NCBI GenBank assembly: GCA_027307335.1
Contig: DAHUXD010000049.1
Location: 62,001-126,000, forward strand
DNA: 64,000 bases
From: Acidobacteriota bacterium
GTDB lineage: Bacteria; Acidobacteriota; Thermoanaerobaculia; UBA5066; Gp7-AA6
Reading direction: 5' to 3'
This document shows positions 26,885-33,918 of this stretch, piece after piece. Made by a program: the position numbers and the translations under genes. Each line of letters begins with the position of its first letter. The first letter of the stretch is position 1. The notes beneath the pieces are model-generated. The model was not told where the DNA came from. It ran no database searches and was given only the letters and a program-made list of their open reading frames with translations.

Positions 26885-28239
26885 CACGTCCGGCGCATCG
26901 GGTGCGCCTCCGTGTTGAAGACCGTCTTCTCGAAGTCCCAGGGCGCCTCGGAGAAGAGCAGGTAGAAGTACTTGAGCGTTTCCGCGAGGAAGTAGCTCGG
27001 CATCAGGTCTCCCTGCTCGCCGCTGTCGACGCTCTTCAGCACCGTGAATCCCTCCGCGGTCCGGCAGCGCGCTCGGATCGCGTCGAAGAACGTCCGGCCC
27101 ATCTCGAGGTACCTCGAGTCCTTCGTGAAGCGGTGCAGATAGAAGGCGGACTCGACGATCTCCGGCCGCAGCGGATAGCCGGGATCGACGATTCGCATAC
27201 GCTGATAGTCGAGGAGCTCGGGCTCGATGCCGCGGAGCTTCCACATCGCGAGACACGAATCCTGAAGGCGGCGCGCATGCGCGACGTCGCCGCCGAGCAC
27301 GAGGACGCCCGGCAGGAACGCATGCAGCGCGCCGAACTCCGACGCGGTGCGCTGGCCCGTGTTCATGTCCACCTGCCCGTACCAGAGGCCCGAAGGCTCC
27401 TCGTCGGCGAGATGGGCGTTCAGCGCGCGCAGACTCTCCGCCCACATCCGCTCGCAGTCGGCGTCGCCGAAGAGCCGCGCGGCCTTCAGCAGGTACTCGT
27501 AATACGAGTCGATGCCGCCGCCGACGTGGCTCGCGGGACTCAGCCACTTCCCGGTCTCGACGTCGATCTCCTCGCCGACGAGACCGATCGGCGAGCGCCG
27601 CTCGTAGAGCGCGACGAGCGCCTTCTTCGCCTTCTCGTAGAACACCGGCTTGCCCGTCAGCTTCGACAGCGTGCCGAACTCGAGGAGCAGCGTCCCGATC
27701 TCCGCCGGGTTCGACCGCGCGCCCGACGTCTTCCCCGTCTTCAGGTTGACGAACATGTACGGCATCCCGGTCGGCGACGCGAACGCCGGCAGGAGGCGCG
27801 TCCCGAGGTCGTCGGCGAGGGCGAGGAGGCGCGGATCGCCCGTCGCCTGATGGGCCGAGAGGAGGCCGCCGAGGAGACGGATCGTGATCTCGAAGTTCTT
27901 GACCGAGACGTCCCGGTCGAACGAGAGCCTCTCGAGGATCAGCCCCTTCGCGCGGTTCGCCTCGTCCTTCAAGCCCACGAGGAGCAACGTGTCGAGCGCG
28001 TCCACGGGCGTCATCAGGAGCGGCTCGCCGTACCAGTCGCGGGCCGTCTTGCTGAGCGGCTTCAGCTCGTCGTGCCCCCACGCGTACCGTTCGTACCCCG
28101 CCCACGCGTGCCGCAGCTCCTCGCGCACCTTGACGGCGAGCGCGGCGCGATCGACCGGAGGCGTCTCCGGCACCGAGCGCCGGCCGGCGGCGCCGATCGC
28201 GGCGAGCACGAGCAGGGCGGCTCCCTTCGAAACCTTCAT
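26881..28239 (-). CDS. GH47 family alpha-1,2-mannosidase, exported
   Basis: A 452-residue glycoside hydrolase of family 47. Family motifs appear in order: HAWAGYERYAWGHDEL (45-59), VDALDTLLLVGL, FEITIRLLGGLLSAH, PAEIGTLLLEFGTL, GGGIDSYYEYLLKA, LRPEIVESAFYLHR, SYFLAETLKYFYLLFSE and FNTEAHP near the C-terminus, whose Thr443 is the expected calcium ligand. GH47 enzymes remove alpha-1,2-linked mannose with inversion. A signal peptide (GAALLVLAAIGAAG) sends it to the periplasm or beyond. It is the first gene of a three-gene operon with overlapping stop/start codons leading to a FucP-like importer and a ROK kinase. GH47 is far commoner in eukaryotes than in bacteria. Confidence 0.9.
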   Translation of the reverse strand: MKVSKGAALLVLAAIGAAGRRSVPETPPVDRAALAVKVREELRHAWAGYERYAWGHDELKPLSKTARDWYGEPLLMTPVDALDTLLLVGLKDEANRAKGLILERLSFDRDVSVKNFEITIRLLGGLLSAHQATGDPRLLALADDLGTRLLPAFASPTGMPYMFVNLKTGKTSGARSNPAEIGTLLLEFGTLSKLTGKPVFYEKAKKALVALYERRSPIGLVGEEIDVETGKWLSPASHVGGGIDSYYEYLLKAARLFGDADCERMWAESLRALNAHLADEEPSGLWYGQVDMNTGQRTASEFGALHAFLPGVLVLGGDVAHARRLQDSCLAMWKLRGIEPELLDYQRMRIVDPGYPLRPEIVESAFYLHRFTKDSRYLEMGRTFFDAIRARCRTAEGFTVLKSVDSGEQGDLMPSYFLAETLKYFYLLFSEAPWDFEKTVFNTEAHPMRRTW

Positions 28240-28344
28240 TGGCCCTCCGCCGAACCGGGAGGCCGGCTCGGCCGTTTGGAACGCATTCTCCCCGATATCG
28301 ATCGGGCGCCCGAGACTTCGACGTGTGGGCCCTCGCCGGCGCCG

Positions 28345-29061
28345 CTACCAGAACATCGAGTGGGCGAGGATGCCGAGCGCCGCTAGCCCGCGGAGAATCA
28401 GGAGAACGCCGACGGCCGCGATCAGCAGGCCCGCCCAGCGCCAGCCGCGGACGCGCCGCAGCGCCGCCGGAGAGATGGAGGAAAGCGCGAAGATCGCGGG
28501 GACCGTGCCCAGGCCGAAGACGAGCATGACGACGGCGCCGGAGCCCGCCGATCCGGCCACGGAGGCGCGCGCCGCCGCGCCGTAGACGAGCGCGCAGGGA
28601 AATGTGCCCTGGAGCGCACCGAGCAGGATTGGGGAGAGGAACCGTGGCGCGGCCAGCGCCTCCCGAGCCCCGCCGCGGATGAGCACGTCGATGCCGGCGC
28701 GATGGAGAACGACGGCCGGGTCCGGAAGGATGCCGGCGAGGGCCAGCCCGAACGCGATCGCGACCGCTCCCGCAACCACCGCAACAAGGCCGCCGAGCCG
28801 GGCTCCCGCTCCGGCCGCGAGCGCGACCTGCCCGAACCCGCCGACGAACGCACCGATCGCCGCATAGACCGCCAGCCGTCCGAGGTTGAAGAGAATCCGA
28901 GTGGCGACGCTCGGTACAGGCCTCGCGGCGGCCGGCACGAGGCGGGCGGCGCACATCGCCACGTACGGGCCGCACATCCCGACGCAGTGAGCGCTGCCGA
29001 GAAACGAGGCGAAGAAAAGGAGGATCAGATCGCCCGACGCGGGGAGAGCGTGATGGTGCAC
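28345..29061 (-). CDS. SafE/TauE-like copper-oxidase biogenesis membrane protein
   Basis: A 238-residue protein with six membrane segments and the signature GSAHCVGMCGPYVAMC (Cys26, Cys30, Cys37) of the COG2836/DsbD-like family, often called sulfite exporter TauE/SafE. Members commonly sit in cbb3 oxidase clusters and are thought to act in copper delivery or cofactor assembly rather than sulfite export. A second conserved segment, LGALQGTFPCALVYGA, holds another Cys. It is the last gene of the nine-gene oxidase operon, six bases after ccoS. About 105 bases then separate it from the mannose operon. Confidence 0.85.
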   Translation of the reverse strand: MHHHALPASGDLILLFFASFLGSAHCVGMCGPYVAMCAARLVPAAARPVPSVATRILFNLGRLAVYAAIGAFVGGFGQVALAAGAGARLGGLVAVVAGAVAIAFGLALAGILPDPAVVLHRAGIDVLIRGGAREALAAPRFLSPILLGALQGTFPCALVYGAAARASVAGSAGSGAVVMLVFGLGTVPAIFALSSISPAALRRVRGWRWAGLLIAAVGVLLILRGLAALGILAHSMFW

Positions 29062-29067
29062 GCCCGA

Positions 29068-29280
29068 TTACGGACGCTCGAGCGGCTCGGGGTCAGAAGC
29101 CGGGTGCGAGGATTCGGTGCCGAGGGGAGCCGCAGACGGATCCGCCGCCGGCCAGATCTGGTACTTGATGTCCTCGACGTCGCGAAACTGTCCGGTCCGG
29201 ATGGCCCAGAGGAAGATGCACCACGCGGCGAAGGAGACGAGGAGGGCGACGAAGAACAGATAGAAGGTGATGTCGATCAT
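29068..29280 (-). CDS. ccoS: CcoS, cbb3 oxidase assembly protein
   Basis: A 70-residue single-span protein: one N-terminal membrane helix (FYLFFVALLVSFAAWCIFLW), then the CcoS landmark AIRTGQFRDVEDIKYQIW. CcoS proteins help insert copper and haem into CcoN. The tail after the landmark is a longer Ser/Pro-rich region than in most CcoS proteins. It is 16 bases after the preceding operon gene and six before the SafE-like gene. Confidence 0.85.
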   Translation of the reverse strand: MIDITFYLFFVALLVSFAAWCIFLWAIRTGQFRDVEDIKYQIWPAADPSAAPLGTESSHPASDPEPLERP

Positions 29281-29296
29281 CGAACGGTGCCTCCGG

Positions 29297-29788
29297 TCAG
29301 ATGCCCTCCTGAACCGCGCCGAGGCCCGGAACCTTCAGATGGTAGACGACGCCCATGATCCTGTAGAGCACGGCGAACGCGCACGCCGTCGCCATGGGTT
29401 GGACGACGATCGCCGAAAGGAAACGCAGGAAGAGCCGGTCGCGAGACGGCCCCTCGGGGAGGTCGCCGTAACCGGCCGTGAACCGGACCAGGAGCGACGC
29501 GAGCAGAAGGTTCAGGACAGCGTACGCGATCCACAGGGCGACCGCCGCGACGCGGCCGCCTCGCTCGACGGGAACTCCGAGGGCGAGAACGATCCGGGCT
29601 CCCAGCCAGGCGAGAAGCACGGCCGCATAGCCAGCGAGGGCTCGATTGAGTCCAGCGGCCGTCTCGGAGTGCCGACCGGATCGGCCTCCCAGGCGCAACC
29701 GCCGCGCGAGCCACACGACCGGCACGAGCAGAGCCGGCACGGCGTACGCCGTGAACGTCAGCTCGACCATCCGGAAGAATCCCGTCAT
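29297..29788 (-). CDS. Unknown four-helix membrane protein of the cbb3 operon
   Basis: A 163-residue inner-membrane protein with about four helices: near residues 7-27 (ELTFTAYAVPALLVPVVWLA), 50-70, 82-105 (AVALWIAYAVLNLLLASLLV) and 120-145. No haem- or copper-binding His/Cys pattern stands out. I do not recognise a family. The ATG at 29788 is chosen because it lies ten bases after the fused CcoO gene; the open frame before it belongs to that gene's region. Its fixed place between the oxidase subunits and ccoS suggests an accessory or assembly role. Confidence 0.7.
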   Translation of the reverse strand: MTGFFRMVELTFTAYAVPALLVPVVWLARRLRLGGRSGRHSETAAGLNRALAGYAAVLLAWLGARIVLALGVPVERGGRVAAVALWIAYAVLNLLLASLLVRFTAGYGDLPEGPSRDRLFLRFLSAIVVQPMATACAFAVLYRIMGVVYHLKVPGLGAVQEGI

Positions 29789-29798
29789 GGCCCTCCCG

Positions 29799-31520
29799 CT
29801 ACCGCGAGACGCGGAACCCGCCGGTCGAAGGCGCCTGCGTTTCCGCCGGACTCCGCGCGAGTGAGAGCGCAAAGTACACGAGCGCCCAGCGGCGATGGTC
29901 CGCGAACGCGGTCCGATCCGCCTCGCTCATCTTTCCGATCGCCTCACCCGTCGGCAGCGTCGCAATGTAGTCGCCGACCTCCTTGACCTCGGCGTCGGAG
30001 AAGACGGGTTTGCCGTTGTAGAGCTGCTGCCAGGGCTTCAGGTCCGGGAACGCCTCCTTCGGGTAGAGGATCGTGTCGTAGAAGGACGGCATGGGCGTGC
30101 CGTTCAATCCCGTGTTGAACGTCCGGTAGACGTCGGCCGGCGAGTCGCCGAACTTGAAGTTGCCGGTCGTGAAGTCGAACGGCCGTATCGGGACCTCGAA
30201 GTCGTCGACCAGCGCGCTCGCCGACGGCCCGTCTCCCTTCCCCCCGATGCCGTGGCAGGTCCAGCACTGGAGGACGCGATACACCATCTTCCCCTCCCGG
30301 CGCAGCTCGGCGGGTGCGGCCTGGGCGGAGGGGAACAGCGGGACCGGTATCGCGATCGGAGGAGGGACTTCTTCCTTCTGAAAGCGATCGGTGAAGCTCT
30401 TCACGTAGTCCACGAGGTCCCAGCGATCCTGCTCGGTCAACATGTGGCCATCCGCCGGATTGCCCCAGGCCGGCATGATCTGTCCCTTGCGAATGCCTCG
30501 AGTGATCGTTCGGAAGATGTCCTCGTCGCGCGGGAGCGCCCCCGAGGGTGTCGTCCGGCTCTTGAAGACGGCCAGCGTGAAGTTCCGCGGCTGCGGATCG
30601 AGGAAGTGGTACGCGTCGCTGAAGTTGGTGGAGCTCTTGTCGTCCTTCGTCAGGCGGCCGTTGCCGAACTTGCCGTGGCAGCCGGCGCACTTGTTCTCGA
30701 AGACTTCCTTGCCCCGGGCCAGGCGCAGCGCCAGGGGCTCGGTCGGCCTCGGACGCTGATTGGTCGGCCAGGGCTCCCAGACCCGCCAGTCGCCGATCGC
30801 GGTGCCGATTCTCTGGAGGTACGCCTCGACCGCCTGCATCTCCCGGGTCGGGACCGGCCCGTAGTCGTGCATGTCGACGATGCCGTCGCCGACCGTCCCG
30901 TCGGGGTTGACGGGCCAGACGTCCATCTCCTTCCACTCCGGCGGTAGCTCATCGGGGGTGATGACGCCGTCGCCGTTCTTGTCGAGCTCGCTCTTCGTGA
31001 CCCGGCCGTCGTGGTTCTTGTCGTACTTTTCGATGAACGCCTTCACCGCCCGGTCCCGTGCCGGATCGTCCGCGTACAGCCAGGTGAAGGCCGGCATCAT
31101 CGACTGCGGCTCGGTCGCGCGGGGGTTCCAGTGGTGCGCGTAGTGCCACTCGTTGGATCGGCGATTGCCCTCCCGCGAGAGCTCCGGACCGATGCGCCGC
31201 GTCCCGAACATCTGGGGAAGGTCGTCGCTGATCTCGCCCGCCTGCGTCACCGGCCCCCACTTGTCGGTGTCCCGATTCACCGGCCGGATGTACTGGGAGT
31301 GGCAGTACCAGCAGCCCTCGCGGATGTAGATCCGGCGCCCCTCGGCCTCGAGCTCGTCGCGCTTCGGCGTCGAAGCCGTCTTGCCGTCGATCGTCTTGAG
31401 GGTCGTCGGCCGCGTCACGTCCTTCTCGAGCAACGGAAGGATCCCCTGGCTCGTCATCGCGAGCGCGTAGAAACCGACGGCCGCGACCAGGATGATCGGC
31501 TCGATCCGCTCTCTCTTCAT
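29799..31520 (-). CDS. ccoO: CcoO cytochrome c subunit fused to EF-hand loops and a dihaem cytochrome c
   Basis: A 573-residue protein where CcoO alone is about 200. Residues 1-165 match CcoO: an N-terminal anchor (PIILVAAVGFYALAMTSQG), haem site C70-WYC-H74 in EGCWYCHSQYIRP, and RRIGPELSREG. Two calcium-loop-like segments then lie side by side: D167-x-N-x-D-G to E178 and D180-x-N-x-D-G to E191. CcoO-type sequence resumes (DYGPVPTREMQAVEAYLQRIG, to about 242). A dihaem cytochrome c follows, with C278-AGC-H282 and C419-WTC-H423 and probable Met ligands in QIMPAWG and TPMPSF. This last part is a paralogue of the separate dihaem protein at 33142. It is expected in the periplasm, anchored by its N-terminus, passing electrons to CcoN. 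Confidence 0.9.
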   Translation of the reverse strand: MKRERIEPIILVAAVGFYALAMTSQGILPLLEKDVTRPTTLKTIDGKTASTPKRDELEAEGRRIYIREGCWYCHSQYIRPVNRDTDKWGPVTQAGEISDDLPQMFGTRRIGPELSREGNRRSNEWHYAHHWNPRATEPQSMMPAFTWLYADDPARDRAVKAFIEKYDKNHDGRVTKSELDKNGDGVITPDELPPEWKEMDVWPVNPDGTVGDGIVDMHDYGPVPTREMQAVEAYLQRIGTAIGDWRVWEPWPTNQRPRPTEPLALRLARGKEVFENKCAGCHGKFGNGRLTKDDKSSTNFSDAYHFLDPQPRNFTLAVFKSRTTPSGALPRDEDIFRTITRGIRKGQIMPAWGNPADGHMLTEQDRWDLVDYVKSFTDRFQKEEVPPPIAIPVPLFPSAQAAPAELRREGKMVYRVLQCWTCHGIGGKGDGPSASALVDDFEVPIRPFDFTTGNFKFGDSPADVYRTFNTGLNGTPMPSFYDTILYPKEAFPDLKPWQQLYNGKPVFSDAEVKEVGDYIATLPTGEAIGKMSEADRTAFADHRRWALVYFALSLARSPAETQAPSTGGFRVSR

Positions 31521-31545
31521 CGCGCTCTCCGATCCCGTTCCAGCC

Positions 31546-32955
31546 TCAGGTCCACTGCGGCTCCGATGCGAGCGGCGCCCCGGCCGGCGCCTCGATGCGC
31601 TTGCCGTGCATGACCGTCATGTAGAAGTTCCACATCCCGAGCAGGGCGCCGATGTCCATCGTCACGCCGGCGAGCGTGCGGGCGAACCAGTACGGCTTCA
31701 TCGCCACCATCGAATCGACGAAGTCCGCGCCGACGTCGAGCATCGTCCCCTGCAGGAGTCCCTGAAGGGTCAGCACCGAGGCCATCACCGAGAACCCCGC
31801 CACGGTCAGCCAGTAGTGCCACTGGGCCAGGCTCTTCGAGTAGAGCTCGTGGCCGGAGACTCTCGGAATCACGTAATACATCCCGGCGGTGACCCAGAGA
31901 ATGAATGTGCCGAAGACCGTCAGGTGGGAATGGGCGATCACGAAGTCCGTGAAGTGCGTCAGCCGCTGCATGCCGCGCAGCGCCTCGGTGGACCCCTGGA
32001 AGCAGCCCAGCAGGTAAAAGAGCGCGCCGATGATGAGGAACTTGGCGGTGTAGGACTCCTGGAAGCGCTTCCAGTTCCCGACGAAGGTGCCGTAGAAGTT
32101 CTGGATCACGGTCCAGACCGGAATGATCAGCATCATCGACGCGACGATCGCGATCGTCTGCGTCCAGTAGGGAATGGGACTGTAGATGTAGTGGTGCGTG
32201 CCCACGAATGGATAGAAGAACGCGAGCGACCAGAAGCCCACGAGCGATAGCTTGTGGCTGTACAGCGGCCGTTTCGCCGAGAGCGGAAGGAAATAGTAGA
32301 TGACCGCGAGGCCCGCCGGAGTGATCCAAAGCCCGACGACGTAATGGATGTAGAGGCCGTGCATCGCGGCGTTGTTCACCCCGGGCATCGAGTACGGCAG
32401 GATGAAGTGGCCGAACGCGTAGTTGAAGACGGTCCAGACGTACGAGGCGGTCAGGTACCAGAGCGTCACGTAGATCCGCGGCTCCTTGCGGCGGACGACC
32501 GTCACGAGAACCTGGATCGTGATCATGATGAGGGCGATCTCGACGACGATGTTCGACCAGAGCGGGAACTCGCCGGCCTCGATGCCCAGGTTCTGGCCCA
32601 GAGGTAGCGAGATCAGCGAGGCCGTCAGCCCGATGTTCCAGATCCAGAGGAGGGCCCGGCTCCAGTTCTCCTTGTACATGCGGATGCCGCACAGCCGGGG
32701 CACCATGTAGTAGGTCAGGCCGACGATCGCCGTCGAGAAGGCCCCGAAGATGACGCCCATCACGTGGACGGGCCGCAGCCGGCCCCAGGTCAGCCAGGAG
32801 ACGTTTCCCAGGAAGTCGTAGTAGTTGAACTTGATAGAGAGGATCACGCCGATCGTCGGGGCGAAGACGAGCCAGAAGGCGGCAGAGAGCAGGAAACGCA
32901 GGACGACTTCCCGGTCGACGAGGTCGTCCCTGTCGGCGGCGGCGACCGAGCTCAT
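31546..32955 (-). CDS. ccoN: CcoN, cbb3-type cytochrome c oxidase subunit I
   Basis: A 469-residue subunit with 12 membrane segments, the usual length. The expected ligands are present: His64 (RPVHVMGVIFG) and His344 or His342 (AHSHLTVFG) for haem b, a second His of that pair for haem b3, and CuB ligands His204 (YIHYVVGLW), His254 and His255 (GTHHYIYSPIP). Tyr248 in FFYPFVG corresponds to the cross-linked Tyr typical of cbb3 enzymes. It reduces oxygen to water and pumps protons with high oxygen affinity. It lies four bases after the small anchor gene and 25 before the CcoO fusion. Confidence 0.95.
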   Translation of the reverse strand: MSSVAAADRDDLVDREVVLRFLLSAAFWLVFAPTIGVILSIKFNYYDFLGNVSWLTWGRLRPVHVMGVIFGAFSTAIVGLTYYMVPRLCGIRMYKENWSRALLWIWNIGLTASLISLPLGQNLGIEAGEFPLWSNIVVEIALIMITIQVLVTVVRRKEPRIYVTLWYLTASYVWTVFNYAFGHFILPYSMPGVNNAAMHGLYIHYVVGLWITPAGLAVIYYFLPLSAKRPLYSHKLSLVGFWSLAFFYPFVGTHHYIYSPIPYWTQTIAIVASMMLIIPVWTVIQNFYGTFVGNWKRFQESYTAKFLIIGALFYLLGCFQGSTEALRGMQRLTHFTDFVIAHSHLTVFGTFILWVTAGMYYVIPRVSGHELYSKSLAQWHYWLTVAGFSVMASVLTLQGLLQGTMLDVGADFVDSMVAMKPYWFARTLAGVTMDIGALLGMWNFYMTVMHGKRIEAPAGAPLASEPQWT

Positions 32956-32959
32956 GACG

Positions 32960-33124
32960 TCACCCCTTGTCCGTCCAGAAGCGGACCAGGTAATACACCA
33001 TCCAAATCAGCATCACGACGTACACGAACCCGAGCCACTTCGGGATCTTGCCGTGGCGCTCCTCGATCCCCGAAAACTCGTAGTGGTTGATCTCCTGCGA
33101 GTCCTCTTTGTGTTCGTCGGGCAC
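32960..33124 (-). CDS. Stand-alone CcoP N-terminal anchor / CcoQ-like protein, 54 aa
   Basis: A small gene with a good ribosome binding site (GGAGGCGAC before GTG at 33124). The product has a hydrophilic start, then HYEFSGIEERHGKIPKWLGF, which resembles the pre-helix region of CcoP, and one membrane helix (VYVVMLIWMVYYLVRF) ending in TDKG. In standard cbb3 oxidases this segment is the N-terminus of CcoP. Here it is separate from the dihaem cytochrome, whose stop is 17 bases upstream. It probably sits in the CcoN complex and may dock the soluble cytochrome. Confidence 0.78.
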   Translation of the reverse strand: MPDEHKEDSQEINHYEFSGIEERHGKIPKWLGFVYVVMLIWMVYYLVRFWTDKG

Positions 33125-33141
33125 CGTCGCCTCCGATCGGC

Positions 33142-33906
33142 CTACTTGGCCGCTGCCGGGCCGTAGTTCTTCGGATAGAGCGCCGACAGGCTCTGGATGT
33201 AGTGCACGAGATCCCAGGCCTCCTCCGGGGAGATCGAATCGGTGAAGGACGGCATCGGCGTGCCGTTCAAGCCCGTGATGAAGACGCGGTAGATGTCCGA
33301 ACCCGTGTCGCCGCACTTGATGTGGCCCTGCGTCAGGTCGTAGGGCACGATGGGGTTGCCCCAGTCGTCCTTGAGCTCGTGCGCGGAGGGACCGTCGCCG
33401 AGCGCGTCCTGGCCGTGACACTGGGCGCAGTTTGACTTTTCGTAGACCGCTCGACCCCGTTTGACCGAGGCGTCCGAGTAGGGCGGCTCGGCGGGAATCA
33501 CGATCGACGGCTGGGGCTTGTCGGTTTTCCAGCGCGCCGAGAAGGTCTTGATGTAGGCGATCACGTCCCGCCGGTTGTGCTCGCCGATCGCGTACCAGGT
33601 CGGCATGAAGGTTCCGTAGATGCCGTCGCGAATCGTCTTGTCGAGGTCCGCGTCCGTCGGCAGCGAACCCGACGGCGTCGACCGCCACTTGAACGTGCCC
33701 TGGCGGTAGTCCCTCGGCTTGGTCGTGATCCACTCCGCGAACTCGCCGGCGCCGTTGCCGAGCTCGCCGTGGCACGAAAGGCAGTAGCGCTCGTAGACGA
33801 CCTTGCCCTTGACCGGGTCGCCCCCGGAGCCGGGCCCCTGCGCTCTAGCCGGCGCCGCCAGCGCGAGCGCGACGAAGGCCGATGCGACGATGGAAAGCCT
33901 CTTCAT
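33142..33906 (-). CDS. Dihaem cytochrome c (CcoP-like, soluble)
   Basis: A 254-residue protein with a cleavable signal peptide (VASAFVALALAAPARAQ) and two haem sites, C42-LSC-H46 and C160-AQC-H164. Probable sixth ligands lie in GTFMPTWY and TPMPSF. It corresponds to the periplasmic part of CcoP but has no membrane anchor of its own; the anchor-like segment is the next gene. STPSGSLPTDADLDKTIRDG and TGLNGTPMPSF closely match the C-terminal half of the fused CcoO protein, showing a duplication. It likely receives electrons from periplasmic donors and hands them to the oxidase. Confidence 0.88.
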   Translation of the reverse strand: MKRLSIVASAFVALALAAPARAQGPGSGGDPVKGKVVYERYCLSCHGELGNGAGEFAEWITTKPRDYRQGTFKWRSTPSGSLPTDADLDKTIRDGIYGTFMPTWYAIGEHNRRDVIAYIKTFSARWKTDKPQPSIVIPAEPPYSDASVKRGRAVYEKSNCAQCHGQDALGDGPSAHELKDDWGNPIVPYDLTQGHIKCGDTGSDIYRVFITGLNGTPMPSFTDSISPEEAWDLVHYIQSLSALYPKNYGPAAAK

Positions 33907-33918
33907 GGCGCCCTCCCT

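Noticed and set aside
25700-28975. A 1091-residue reading of the MFS gene extending through the GH47 gene
   Set aside because: The extra N-terminus is an out-of-frame shadow of the GH47 gene and part of the SafE-like gene; only the last 394 residues form the transporter.
32960-33775. 271-residue frame containing the CcoP-like anchor at its end
   Set aside because: All but the last 54 residues are an out-of-frame reading of the dihaem cytochrome gene; the anchor has its own ribosome binding site and GTG.
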